From Tenuifilum thalassicum (lineage in GTDB: Bacteria > Bacteroidota > Bacteroidia > Bacteroidales > Tenuifilaceae), in assembly GCF_013265555.1 (NCBI RefSeq), contig NZ_CP041345.1:1782581-1846580 (forward strand): a stretch of 64,000 bases of DNA. The letters are read 5' to 3'. The translations under genes were made by a program, and so were the position numbers. The notes under the pieces were generated by a model. The model made no database searches. It was not told the DNA's origin and saw only the letters and a program-made list of their open reading frames with translations. This document shows, piece after piece, positions 41,485-50,409 of the stretch (the stretch's first letter is position 1; each line of letters begins with the position of its first letter).

Positions 41485-43518
41485 TTAGTTGTATAATGGT
41501 AGGTAAGAGTAGTTATTTGAATACTCCAACATCTGTTCTACATAGTTATCGGGGTACTCAACTCTTGCATCAACAACTGAATCGTTTTCAATTACTGGGA
41601 CAATATTCGGATTCATAAATCCGCCATAAGGTGCAATATTTAATTTAGCAAAACGCTCAAGCACCTGTTTGTGAAGTTCGTAATCAACCTTAACAGCATA
41701 CTTCTCAACAAGTTCTTTTCCAGCCTCATAATCGCCAGTTGATTTAATTCGTTGAATTTCTTTTAGCAGAGTGCCAAAAAGGTTGCGAAGCTTCTGAAAA
41801 TCATTAACGACGAAATAAACCTTACCATCACGCTCTTTGCGTTCAATAACATTATCAGCCTTACCATGCTCATAGCACCATTTAGCAATTAGCTGTCGAT
41901 TACGCATATGGGCTTGTTCAATATTTTTGCCAAGTTCAACCCTAGTAAGTTGAGTCATTAATCCGTTGCGGATATAGTTTGAGTACTCCACCTTAGCAAC
42001 ATCGAGATTAGGCATTAAGCCAAGTTCAACCATTTTAGGATCCATAATATAGTAAAGGGCAAATAAGTCTGCACGGGCCTCCTCCAATGGTGACCCATAG
42101 TTCTTGAGCTCATCGCCTTTTACACCTTCAGCTAGCTGTCCAGAGCCATGGCCTAAACACTCATGTAAATCGGTGTGGAGGCTGCTTGCTAGATAACCAT
42201 ACTTCTTGTTAAGGTCTATTTCCTCTTTTGACCATGCAAACTCCTCAAGGAAGCCATTCCCCAGAGCTGCTTGATCGTATGCGTAGGTTATATTATCCAT
42301 GGTAACCGATTTGGAACCATGAATTTTTCTAATCCAATCGGCATTTGGCAAGTTGATACCAATAGGAGTTGAGGGGTAGCAATCGCCACCAAGCTGGGCA
42401 ACCGTAATAACCTTTGCAGTAACACCTTTTACTTCTTTCTTCTTGAATTGGTCGTCGATAGGTGAATGATCTTCAAACCACTGTGCATTTTGGCTAATCG
42501 TTTGAGTACGACGAGTTGCCTCTTCGTTCTTAAAGTTTACAACAGATTCCCAACTTGCCTTATATCCTAAGGGATCGCCATAATTTTCAATAAAGCCATT
42601 AACAAAATCAACCTTCGACTGTAAATCGTTAACCCATAATATATTATACTCGTCGAATTGCTTCAAATCACCAGTTTTATAATATTCTATAAGCTTAGCA
42701 ATTACATTACGTTGATGATCGTTTTCAGCAACAGATTTTGCTTTCTCAAGCCAATAGACAATACGCTCAATAGCCTTACCATACATTCCACCAGCAAACC
42801 AAACTTTCTCAGTAATCTTACCATTCTCTTTAACCAGTTTAGAATTTAATCCGTACGAAATGGGAGTTGAGTCATTTGGGTTTGCCATCTTGGCGTAAAA
42901 CTCTTCTGCCTCTTTTTGGGTAACCCCTTCATAATAATTACACGCCGATGTTGCAACCATATCAACGCCAGCTTCCTGGTTTACTCTTTTGGGTGCAATA
43001 TTTGGGTCTAGGATGATTGGTCCATACTTTTCAATAATTTGCACCTTATTACCTAATTCAGCAGGGAAAAGCGAATCGGGAGTTTGATTAATGAGCTTGG
43101 TAAAGTAATCCATTTGATAACCAGGTAGAATTTTATCGGTTGAATAATGATGATGAATGCCATTAGAAAACCAAACTCTTTTTAGGTACACCATAAACTG
43201 CTCCCATTGTTCGCCAGAACGCTCTCCAGAGTATCCTTTATAAATGGCTTCAAGAATAGAGCGTATAGCCAGGTTGTGCTTGTAGTTCTGATCCCAAATA
43301 ATATCCCGACCGCATTTAGCAGCCTCGCTTAAGTAGTAGATAAGTACACGTTGTTGGGGTGTTAAATTTTCAAATTCAGGGATCTGATAACGCATTATTC
43401 TAATGTCGGCAAACTGATCAACTTGCCATTTAAAATCCTCCTTTTCTTTGCCAGAGTCACATCCACTTAATGCGAATCCAGCTGTTGCTAGACAAATTAG
43501 GGTCATTAGCTTTCTCAT
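41485..43518 (-). CDS. Dipeptidyl-peptidase III family metalloprotease (lipoprotein)
   Basis: A 677-residue M49-type peptidase with lipoprotein signal (MRKLMTLICLATAGFALSGC, Cys at 20). Zinc motif HECLGH near residue 450 and EEARAD about 30 residues later, the M49 arrangement (HEXXGH, EExRAD). It removes dipeptides from peptide N-termini, here on the membrane, likely facing the periplasm. Single gene. Confidence 0.93.
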   Translation of the reverse strand: MRKLMTLICLATAGFALSGCDSGKEKEDFKWQVDQFADIRIMRYQIPEFENLTPQQRVLIYYLSEAAKCGRDIIWDQNYKHNLAIRSILEAIYKGYSGERSGEQWEQFMVYLKRVWFSNGIHHHYSTDKILPGYQMDYFTKLINQTPDSLFPAELGNKVQIIEKYGPIILDPNIAPKRVNQEAGVDMVATSACNYYEGVTQKEAEEFYAKMANPNDSTPISYGLNSKLVKENGKITEKVWFAGGMYGKAIERIVYWLEKAKSVAENDHQRNVIAKLIEYYKTGDLKQFDEYNILWVNDLQSKVDFVNGFIENYGDPLGYKASWESVVNFKNEEATRRTQTISQNAQWFEDHSPIDDQFKKKEVKGVTAKVITVAQLGGDCYPSTPIGINLPNADWIRKIHGSKSVTMDNITYAYDQAALGNGFLEEFAWSKEEIDLNKKYGYLASSLHTDLHECLGHGSGQLAEGVKGDELKNYGSPLEEARADLFALYYIMDPKMVELGLMPNLDVAKVEYSNYIRNGLMTQLTRVELGKNIEQAHMRNRQLIAKWCYEHGKADNVIERKERDGKVYFVVNDFQKLRNLFGTLLKEIQRIKSTGDYEAGKELVEKYAVKVDYELHKQVLERFAKLNIAPYGGFMNPNIVPVIENDSVVDARVEYPDNYVEQMLEYSNNYSYLPLYN

Positions 43519-43597
43519 TGATGTTATGATTTAATTAAACAAATTGAATTGGCTTATGGTTTAAAAGCCTTCAAAGTTATAAAAATAACGGCTAAGC

Positions 43598-44509
43598 CTA
43601 TTTCCCAAACAGGTTAGATTTATAGAGAAAGCCAGGTTCTTTTATTTCGACAGGGGCATCAACAGGTTTTGGCCTTTCCCTACGTGGATTTCTTAAATCA
43701 AGATCTCTAACATAAATCCATTCTGAATTTTCTTGCTTAAAGCCATCAAATGAACCATCTGGGCCATAATACTGCAAATCGCCAATAAACTCAGAACTTG
43801 ACGGAGAAAGGTGATCAAATACAATTACTTTACTATCCTCAATATACCTAAGCACCATACTTACCCTGGCATTAAACTCAAAAACAATTCTAGAGAGATG
43901 GTATTTCCCGTCGACATTAAAAACAGGCAGTCCAAACAAGGGATTACCATTATTGTCAAACGTAACAACCTCAATAATCTTTTTAGAGGTGAAAAGGTTA
44001 TTATAATCAAATCCCAATAAGATGTAAACATTTTTATTACCTCTGCTAAATTGTATCAGCTGATAGTATAAAGCAGCCATCCATTTTGAGGCATCTAGCT
44101 GCTCATTTCTAGGGTCTTTTATCTCTTTTCGAGAATCTTTTAGCTCAATAAGTTTTACCTTACCGCTTGGCAACTTATATTGCATAAAGCCATAGTACTT
44201 CTGATACCCTGCGGGTTGTGGAGTATTCCATGTGTAAACCTTTAATGCTCCATCGGGCGATTTCAATTTACCAAAGCGAATAGAATCAAACGAAAATTCA
44301 AAACTCTCATCATGTTTTAAAAGATTTTTAAAACCAGAATAAAAGATATTGTTCAGGGAATCGCGCTTAGAGTAAGATGTTTCTTCTCGTATCTGTTTAA
44401 ATAGTGATGACAGACTATCTAATTTAACCTGTAAGCTATCGATACTTTGTCCTAGGGATTGAAATGGTAGAAACGCAATTAAAAGAATCTTATAAAACCT
44501 CATAGACAT
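43598..44509 (-). CDS. Conserved secreted protein of unknown function
   Basis: A 303-residue protein with signal peptide (ILLIAFLPFQSLGQ) and a soluble beta-rich body (FDYNNLFTSKKIIEVVTFDN, VVTFDNNGNPLFGLPVF). Found widely in Bacteroidota, no named domain. It begins 5 bases before the class-III aminotransferase gene end (operon-like). Confidence 0.6.
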   Translation of the reverse strand: MSMRFYKILLIAFLPFQSLGQSIDSLQVKLDSLSSLFKQIREETSYSKRDSLNNIFYSGFKNLLKHDESFEFSFDSIRFGKLKSPDGALKVYTWNTPQPAGYQKYYGFMQYKLPSGKVKLIELKDSRKEIKDPRNEQLDASKWMAALYYQLIQFSRGNKNVYILLGFDYNNLFTSKKIIEVVTFDNNGNPLFGLPVFNVDGKYHLSRIVFEFNARVSMVLRYIEDSKVIVFDHLSPSSSEFIGDLQYYGPDGSFDGFKQENSEWIYVRDLDLRNPRRERPKPVDAPVEIKEPGFLYKSNLFGK

Positions 44510-44514
44510 ATCAT

Positions 44515-45705
44515 TTAGCTTATTGAATTTAAACCATCAGTAATTAGTTTAGCCACTCTCCTACATTGCTCTTCGGTAATAATAAGAGGTGGTGCAATGC
44601 GCACTGCAGTGTTACAAAACAAAAACCAGTCCACAATGAAACCATGCTTCAGGCCGTATTGGATTAAAGCCTGAACCTTTTCAAACGAACCAAGTTCTAC
44701 TGCAATCATTAATCCAATTTGGCGTACTTCTTTCACAAGGGGATGCTTTGCTAATTCGTCAGCAATAATTTTGCCCTTATTATCGACTTCATCAACAATT
44801 TTATTGGAGCTTAAAAAATTTAATGCAGCCAACGATGCGGCACAAGAAACAGGATGGCCTCCAAATGTTGTAATATGTCCCAGAATAGGATTATTTGTAA
44901 GCACACTCATTATTTCTTGTGAGGAAACGAATGCGCCAAGTGGCATCCCCCCTCCAAAAGCTTTAGCAAGGAGAAGTACTTCTGGGACAACGCCAAGTTT
45001 TTCAAAAGCAAACATTTTTCCTGTACGGCCGATTCCAGTTTGAATCTCATCAAAAATTAGCAAGGCGCCTGTTTCGTTGCACCGTTCTCTAAGTTTTTTA
45101 ACATATTGAAGGCTAGGTATCCTAATGCCTGCTTCTGCCTGTATTGGTTCAACAATAACACAAGCCGTTTTATCAGTTATTTGCTTTAAATCATCTTCAA
45201 CATTGAAGTTTAAGAAACGAACATCGGGCAAAAGTGGTCTGAAATTTCGCTTTTGCTCCTCGCACCCCATGATACTTAAAGCACCATGTGTACTTCCATG
45301 ATAGGCATTCTTAAATGCTACAATTTCGGAGCGTCCAGTAAAACGCTTGGCCAACTTAAGAGCACCCTCAACAGCCTCGCTTCCAGAGTTTACCAGATAA
45401 ACAGAATTTAAGTTTTCTGGCAAAATGCTACAAAGTTTTTCGGAAAGTTCAACCTGGGGTTTCTGAACATACTCGCCATACACCATAAGGTGCATGTAAT
45501 CTGCCGCCTGCTTTTGAACGGCACTAACAATTTCAGGATTTCCATGACCTGTATTACTTACGGAAATTCCAGAAATCAAATCGAAATACTCCTCACCATT
45601 TGGCCCGAATAGAAAAACCCCCTCAGCTTTATTTATTTCGAGCATTAGGGGGGAATCAGAAGTTTGGGCTAAATGCTTTTGAAAAAGCTGCCTCAAAGTA
45701 TTCAT
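44515..45705 (-). CDS. Class-III aminotransferase (acetylornithine/ornithine-type)
   Basis: A 396-residue PLP enzyme. ISGISVSNTGHGNPEIV and NSGSEAVEGALKLAKRFTGR start the fold; EPIQAEAGIRIPS and IFDEIQTGIGRTG carry the PLP-ring block; the Lys that binds PLP is in LLAKAFGGGMPLG, near residue 247. Typical of ArgD/RocD/GabT; I cannot decide the amine donor. It starts right after the LytTR gene's stop, suggesting a coupled pair, although roles differ. Confidence 0.9.
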   Translation of the reverse strand: MNTLRQLFQKHLAQTSDSPLMLEINKAEGVFLFGPNGEEYFDLISGISVSNTGHGNPEIVSAVQKQAADYMHLMVYGEYVQKPQVELSEKLCSILPENLNSVYLVNSGSEAVEGALKLAKRFTGRSEIVAFKNAYHGSTHGALSIMGCEEQKRNFRPLLPDVRFLNFNVEDDLKQITDKTACVIVEPIQAEAGIRIPSLQYVKKLRERCNETGALLIFDEIQTGIGRTGKMFAFEKLGVVPEVLLLAKAFGGGMPLGAFVSSQEIMSVLTNNPILGHITTFGGHPVSCAASLAALNFLSSNKIVDEVDNKGKIIADELAKHPLVKEVRQIGLMIAVELGSFEKVQALIQYGLKHGFIVDWFLFCNTAVRIAPPLIITEEQCRRVAKLITDGLNSIS

Positions 45706-45706
45706 C

Positions 45707-46420
45707 CTACTTATTGCTTATCATTTTTAACTCTTTTAACAACAAATCGCGATACGATTTTCCTATTGGAATTGTTTTCTTACCATCTAAAATTTTTATT
45801 GTGATAATGTTATCCTCAATGGACTCAATTTTTCCAACATTAACAATATATGATCGATGTACTCTTTTGAAACGCTCACTAGGTAGCTGACTCTCAAGCG
45901 ATTTCATAGTTAAATGTATGGTGAATCGCTCGTTGGGTGTAACAACAATAACATAATTCTCCATTGCTTCAATCCAAAGGATATCTCCATATCTTACACG
46001 AACCAAGGAGTTATTCTTTTTTATAAAGATCTCGCGATTATCGTCGAAAGGTGAACGCTGAGCATTATATTTTTCATATGCGCGAGAAACCCCTTTTAAA
46101 AACCTAGGGAATGTGATTGGCTTAAGCAAGTAATCGGTAACGCTGTAGTCAAATGCTTTGAGCGCATATTTTTCCTTGGACGAAACAATAATAATTTGTG
46201 GGTTAGTGCCCCCAACCTCAATAAAATCGAGACCCGACATTTCTGGCATTTCTATATCCAAAAATATTAAATGAATATTTTCAGGTTGGCTATTCAAGAA
46301 ACTTAATGCCTCTACCGGATTAGAGAATGATTTTACCAGTTTGACAAAATCAACTCTTGATATATAATCCTCTATAAGTCTGCGAGACATTTCGTCATCA
46401 TCAACCAATATGCAATTCAT
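45707..46420 (-). CDS. LytTR-family response regulator
   Basis: A 237-residue protein: receiver with ILVDDDEMSRRLIEDYI and phospho-Asp in IFLDIEMPEMSGLDF, then a LytTR DNA-binding domain (VRYGDILWIEAMENYVIVVT ... RVHRSYIVNVGKIESIE). Controls transcription with a partner sensor kinase not present here; it lies 2 bases before the aminotransferase gene on the same strand, so they are probably co-transcribed. Confidence 0.95.
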   Translation of the reverse strand: MNCILVDDDEMSRRLIEDYISRVDFVKLVKSFSNPVEALSFLNSQPENIHLIFLDIEMPEMSGLDFIEVGGTNPQIIIVSSKEKYALKAFDYSVTDYLLKPITFPRFLKGVSRAYEKYNAQRSPFDDNREIFIKKNNSLVRVRYGDILWIEAMENYVIVVTPNERFTIHLTMKSLESQLPSERFKRVHRSYIVNVGKIESIEDNIITIKILDGKKTIPIGKSYRDLLLKELKMISNK

Positions 46421-46466
46421 ATTATGTATTTTGAATTTCTACTAATTTACAAAATTGAAATTAATT

Positions 46467-47168
46467 TCACATTAAATGCTTATCAAAATCTTCAACAAAC
46501 CTCTTTTCAATTAAGTGTGCGTTACGAATTGTAGCCCTAAGCCAATCTAAAATTATTTCGTCGCGTTCCGAATTGCTAAGTAAATAATCGATTTCACTTT
46601 CCCTAAGCCTAGATGTTAATTCATATAGGGTAAGAGCAACAGATACTGAAATATTGTAACTTTCTGTAAACCCGTACATGGGAATTCTGACAAACTCATC
46701 GGCGTTGTCAAGTGCATTTTTGCTTAAACCGGTAAGCTCTGTACCGAACAAAAGCGCAAACTTACCTTTGGTAATATCGAAATCTTTAATGCTACAATCA
46801 TTGGTATGAGGCGTAGTAGCAACTATACGGTAACCATTTTTTCGAAGATTATTAATTGCTTCCAAGGTGTTATTTTCCTTACTATTATACCTTTTTAAGG
46901 TGAGCCATTTGGATGCTCCCATATCAACCTCAGAATCAACATTAAACTTATTCCTGTTCTCAATAACATGCACATCCTGAACACCCATGCAGTCGCATGT
47001 CCGAAGAACAGCACTTGCATTTTGTGCTTGAAATATATCTTCAAGCACTACCGTTACGTATCTTGTACGGTACTTTATTACCTCGTTAAATAGATTAAAT
47101 CTTCGCTCAAAGACAAATTGAGAAAGATGCTCAATAAGCTTTTTATTCAAGGAATTATTATGGCCCAT
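46467..47168 (-). CDS. SpoU/TrmH-family RNA 2'-O-methyltransferase
   Basis: A 233-residue SPOUT methyltransferase: VLEDIFQAQNASAVLRTCDC, the motif-2 block LLFGTELTGLS and the C-terminal PMYGFTESYNISVSVALTLY knot with its Asn/Glu. TrmH-like (Gm18 of tRNA) is the most likely subtype. The frame is open to TTG 47213, but that region holds a -7 box TATTTTTG (47185-47192) and the HU terminator, so the start is ATG 47168 (MGHNNSL). Confidence 0.9.
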   Translation of the reverse strand: MGHNNSLNKKLIEHLSQFVFERRFNLFNEVIKYRTRYVTVVLEDIFQAQNASAVLRTCDCMGVQDVHVIENRNKFNVDSEVDMGASKWLTLKRYNSKENNTLEAINNLRKNGYRIVATTPHTNDCSIKDFDITKGKFALLFGTELTGLSKNALDNADEFVRIPMYGFTESYNISVSVALTLYELTSRLRESEIDYLLSNSERDEIILDWLRATIRNAHLIEKRFVEDFDKHLM

Positions 47169-47184
47169 AACTTTTTGCATATAG

Positions 47185-47192
47185 CAAAAATA
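47185..47192 (-). promoter_or_regulatory. -7 box of the TrmH-like gene, inside the HU terminator T-run
   Basis: TATTTTTG on minus; RNA start near 47180, so ATG 47180 is too close and ATG 47168 is chosen. Confidence 0.5.
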
Positions 47193-47229
47193 AAATAAAA
47201 AAGGAGAACTCAAAAATGAATTCTCCCTT
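47193..47229 (-). terminator. HU gene terminator
   Basis: AAGGGAGAA/TTCTCCTT (47201-47208 with 47221-47229) then TTTTTTATTTTA on the minus strand. The next promoter's -7 box starts in its tail. Confidence 0.75.
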
Positions 47230-47249
47230 GAATTACCTTAAGTAATAAA

Positions 47250-47522
47250 TTATTGAACCTTGTCGCTAAGTTCGCTACCAGCTTTAAATTTAACCACCTT
47301 CTTAGCTTGAATGTTGATAGGTTTGCCAGTTTGTGGGTTACGACCAGTTCTTGCATTTCTTTGAGCAACTGAGAATGAACCAAATCCTACAAGAGCTACT
47401 CTATCACCCTTTTTAAGAGCATCGCTAGTAGTCTTGATAAAAGCATCTAAAGCTTTTTTTGCGTCAGCCTTAGTAAGTTTAGCTTCAGCAGCAATAGCAT
47501 CGATTAATTGAGCTTTGTTCAT
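47250..47522 (-). CDS. hup: DNA-binding protein HU
   Basis: A 90-residue [42 protein letters not shown] with the DNA-bending beta arm, and [17 protein letters not shown]. Binds and bends DNA non-specifically. Single gene with its own terminator. Confidence 0.97.
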   Translation of the reverse strand: MNKAQLIDAIAAEAKLTKADAKKALDAFIKTTSDALKKGDRVALVGFGSFSVAQRNARTGRNPQTGKPINIQAKKVVKFKAGSELSDKVQ

Positions 47523-47737
47523 AATTGATAAATTTTAGGGTTAATAATAGTTAGTTGACTATCAAAGACAAAATTATTACATTTATTAATAATTGCAAGT
47601 GTTTTACAATTTTTTTTCGTCAAAACAAGCATTTTTATTGGTTTTTCTGCAAAAATTCATTTTTCAATGCTAATTTATTGTATTTTTTAGATATAGCGCA
47701 AGTCTGAAGTAATTTTTTTAAATATTTTTTTATTGGG

Positions 47738-47769
47738 TTTTGTAGAATTAAAAAAAGCAACTATTTTTG
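47738..47769 (+). promoter_or_regulatory. tRNA-Ser(TGA) promoter
   Basis: TTTTG (47738-47742), 19 bases, TATTTTTG (47762-47769). The tRNA begins 5 bases after the -7 box, so the transcript starts almost at the mature end. Confidence 0.75.
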
Positions 47770-47773
47770 CAGC

Positions 47774-47860
47774 GGAGAAATGGCAGAGTGGTCGAATGCG
47801 GCGGTCTTGAAAACCGTTGTCCGTTTACGCGGACCGGGGGTTCGAATCCCTCTTTCTCCG
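47774..47860 (+). tRNA. tRNA-Ser (TGA)
   Basis: Acceptor GGAGAAA/TTTCTCC, anticodon loop CTTGAAA gives TGA, long variable arm (CCGTTTACGCGG) typical of Ser, T arm GGGGGTTCGAATCCCT. The bases after the discriminator G are CCA (47861-47863), by chance or encoded. Confidence 0.95.
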
Positions 47861-47875
47861 CCAAAAAATTATAAA

Positions 47876-47907
47876 AAAGCCGAAGGAAAAAACCTTCGGT
47901 TTTTTAT
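47876..47907 (+). terminator. Bidirectional terminator between tRNA-Ser and DUF6132 gene
   Basis: GCCGAAGG (47879-47886) with CCTTCGGT (47893-47900), T-runs on both strands; serves the tRNA on plus and the 47904-48098 gene on minus. Confidence 0.75.
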
Positions 47908-48098
47908 TTATATACTATCAACCATCCCATTAGCCCTCCAACTCCCATACTACCCCATGGTGAAGAGGTTATTGGGCATGAGCCACTATTACAACCCACA
48001 TAAAAATAGTACAAGTAACCTGCAACAATTCCAACAATTGCTCCCAAAACAGGGTAAGTTACCTTCTTGTTTCTTTTAAACCAGCTAAATGCTTTCAT
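47904..48098 (-). CDS. DUF6132-type small membrane protein
   Basis: A 64-residue protein (MKAFSWFKRNKKVTYPVLGA). Two hydrophobic segments flank the motif GCNSGSCPITSSPWGSMGVG, family-typical with two Cys facing out. Function unknown. A longer start at 48122 exists, but 48098 fits the -7 box at 48146-48153 with a 40-base leader. Confidence 0.75.
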   Translation of the reverse strand: MKAFSWFKRNKKVTYPVLGAIVGIVAGYLYYFYVGCNSGSCPITSSPWGSMGVGGLMGWLIVYK

Positions 48099-48145
48099 AC
48101 CATTCTTTTTAAACACTAACATTTACAAATAAACATATATTCATA

Positions 48146-48207
48146 CAAATATACGAACAAAATATCGATACAAATGTTTGTAGTTACCTTTAAAGTATAT
48201 ATTTTTG
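48146..48207. promoter_or_regulatory. Divergent promoters sharing a symmetric -33 core
   Basis: Minus strand: -33 CAAA (48171-48174) and -7 TATATTTG (48146-48153, spacing 17) for the DUF6132 gene. Plus strand: -33 TTTG (48177-48180) and -7 TATTTTTG (48200-48207, spacing 19) for tRNA-Ser(CGA). The -33 boxes are arms of a near-palindrome TACAAA-TG-TTTGTA. Confidence 0.6.
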
Positions 48208-48230
48208 CAAACCCAATGATTAAGGTTTAA

Positions 48231-48319
48231 GGAGAGATGCCGGAGTGGTCGAACGGGGCGGTCTCGAAAACCGTTGACCTGGGTAACTGGGTCCGAGGGT
48301 TCGAATCCCTCTCTCTCCG
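48231..48319 (+). tRNA. tRNA-Ser (CGA)
   Basis: Acceptor GGAGAGA/TCTCTCC, anticodon loop CTCGAAA gives CGA, long variable arm (CCTGGGTAACTGGG), T arm GAGGGTTCGAATCCCTC. 89 nt, discriminator G, CCA not encoded. Confidence 0.95.
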
Positions 48320-48325
48320 CAAATA

Positions 48326-48356
48326 AAAAGCAGGAAACGTTTGTTTCCTGCTTTTT
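48326..48356 (+). terminator. tRNA-Ser(CGA) terminator
   Basis: AAAAAGCAGGAAAC pairs with GTTTCCTGCTTTTT, then T-rich tail. Also a possible terminator for the minus-strand ABC gene ending at 48415. Confidence 0.8.
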
Positions 48357-48414
48357 ATTTTTTGGTTTATGAGATTTAACTATCTGTAAAACTGATGAAT
48401 TCCAAATTAAGAGC

Positions 48415-50232
48415 CTAATGAAGCTGCATGCTATGTAACTTTGAGTAGTAACCATTAATCGCCAACAGCTCTTCATGTTTTCCTCGTTCCACAATTTCGC
48501 CTTCGTGAAGCACACAAATCAGGTCGGCCTTGCGAATAGTTGAAAGCCTATGGGCAATAACTAGCGATGTTCTATGCTTCATAAGATTATCGATAGCATC
48601 CTGAACTAGTCGTTCCGATTCAGTATCAAGCGCACTTGTGGCCTCATCGAGAATCATTATTGGAGGATTCTTAAGTATTGCACGTGCAATACTGACACGC
48701 TGGCGTTGGCCTCCCGATAATTTACTTCCTCTATCGCCTACATTAGTGTGATATCCGTTAGGAGTTGCCATAATAAAGTCATGAGCGTTAGCAATTTTAG
48801 CAGCTGCTATTACGTCTTCCATTTTGGCATTCTCAACACCAAATGCGATATTATTGAAAAAGTTGTCGTTAAAAAGAATTGGTTCTTGGTTTACATTTCC
48901 CATAAGGTTTCTAAGCGAAACCATATCTAAATCCTTAATGTTAACCCCATCAATTAGGATTTCTCCCTCAGTAACGTCCCAGAAACGAGGTAACAGATCG
49001 ACCATAGTGCTCTTTCCTGAGCCCGATTGACCAACTAACGCAACCGTCATTCCTTTTTTAATGGTTAAGTTGATATTTTTGAGCACCCAGTCGTTTTCGT
49101 ACCTAAAGCTAACGTTTCGATATTCAATCTCGTTATTAAAAGATTCAATTTTCTTGGCACCTGGTTTAACCTTAATAGGATTTTCTGCTACTAATATACT
49201 GTCTATCCTATCGGCAGAGGCCATTCCTTTTAGCACATTATAGTAAGCATTAGAAAATGACTTTGCCGGGTTAATAATCATGTAAAAGATACCAATGTAT
49301 GCTATTAGGGCTTCGGGACCTAGGTTACCTTTCCCATCAAAAATCAGATTCCCCCCATACCATAAAACAAGAACTACTACAATGGTTCCAAGGAACTCAC
49401 TTAAAGGCGAGGCTAAGTCGCGGCGACGCCACATCTTTTTCATAAGAAGAGTATAAAGGCTATTCATGCTCTCAAATCGAGCTATTACCTTCTTTTCAGC
49501 ATTAAATGCTTTAATAACCCTGAGCCCACCAATGGTTTCCTCAATTATTGTAAGAATAATCCCCATTTTGGTTTGCCCCTTGAATGATGTTTTCCGAAGA
49601 TTCTTCCCTACTCTACCTATTACACCACCAGTAAGAGGAAGAATAATAAGAACAAAGAGCGTTAGCTGTGGGCTAATATAAATTAACCCGATAAGGTGAA
49701 TTATTATAATTATCGGGTCGCGGAAAAACATTTCTAAGGAGCGAATAATTGAAACTTCAATCTCATTTACATCATTTGTCATCTTACTAATGATATCTCC
49801 CTTCTTTTCCTCGGTAAAGAAACCTAATGGAAGCTCAACAACCTTTCGGTATAGTTTGTTCCGCATGTCTTTTAAAACACCAGTACGTATTGGTGCTAAA
49901 TAGAATAAAGAAAGATATGTAAACATATTTTTTAGAAACGAAGCTATTACAACAAGAACTATAACAAAGAGAAGGGCTGTAGCCTGATCGTGGTTTTTAA
50001 TAAGAGAACTAAGAAAATAGTTAAGGTAGTTAGACATCCCTTTTGCAGAAAGTGTAAATTCAGGCTCTACCTCTACTAAAGGAACCGTTCCAAAAAGCAA
50101 TTGCAGAAAAGGGATTAGCATTGCTAAAGAGAATAGGGAAAAAATAGCTGCCAGCACATTGGATAGTACGTTAACAACAACGTGCCACTTGTAAGGAATT
50201 AAATATTTGAGTAAACCAAAAAACTTCTTCAT
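48415..50232 (-). CDS. MsbA-like ABC exporter (lipid/multidrug)
   Basis: A 605-residue half-transporter: six TM helices (about residues 10-320) then ATPase domain with Walker A GQSGSGKST, signature LSGGQRQR, Walker B IMILDEATSALD and IAHRLSTI. Closest in shape to MsbA/lipid A flippases. Homodimer. Substrate not shown. Single gene. Confidence 0.9.
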   Translation of the reverse strand: MKKFFGLLKYLIPYKWHVVVNVLSNVLAAIFSLFSLAMLIPFLQLLFGTVPLVEVEPEFTLSAKGMSNYLNYFLSSLIKNHDQATALLFVIVLVVIASFLKNMFTYLSLFYLAPIRTGVLKDMRNKLYRKVVELPLGFFTEEKKGDIISKMTNDVNEIEVSIIRSLEMFFRDPIIIIIHLIGLIYISPQLTLFVLIILPLTGGVIGRVGKNLRKTSFKGQTKMGIILTIIEETIGGLRVIKAFNAEKKVIARFESMNSLYTLLMKKMWRRRDLASPLSEFLGTIVVVLVLWYGGNLIFDGKGNLGPEALIAYIGIFYMIINPAKSFSNAYYNVLKGMASADRIDSILVAENPIKVKPGAKKIESFNNEIEYRNVSFRYENDWVLKNINLTIKKGMTVALVGQSGSGKSTMVDLLPRFWDVTEGEILIDGVNIKDLDMVSLRNLMGNVNQEPILFNDNFFNNIAFGVENAKMEDVIAAAKIANAHDFIMATPNGYHTNVGDRGSKLSGGQRQRVSIARAILKNPPIMILDEATSALDTESERLVQDAIDNLMKHRTSLVIAHRLSTIRKADLICVLHEGEIVERGKHEELLAINGYYSKLHSMQLH

Positions 50233-50409
50233 AATACATTAATTAAAACAAGATGAATCTTAATGGTAAACAACCATAAACTTAATCATTATTCAAAAAA
50301 CATAGCAATATGTTTGCCAAAACCTACTGGCAAACAGAAACCTCGCAAAGGTAAGGTAAATAATTGGTGAAATTTGCAATGTAGATAATTTTTAGGGCCT
50401 ATCTTAAAA

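Noticed and set aside
47861-47863. Encoded CCA end of tRNA-Ser(TGA)
   Set aside because: The other two tRNAs lack it, so the CCA is probably by chance, and the tRNA was ended at the discriminator base.
47780-48079. A 99-aa open frame at the tRNA-Ser(TGA) gene
   Set aside because: It lies inside the tRNA and its terminator, so it is chance.
48141-48515. A 124-aa open frame on the minus strand
   Set aside because: It overlaps tRNA-Ser(CGA) and the start of the ABC gene's 3' end; its sequence reads as antisense tRNA.
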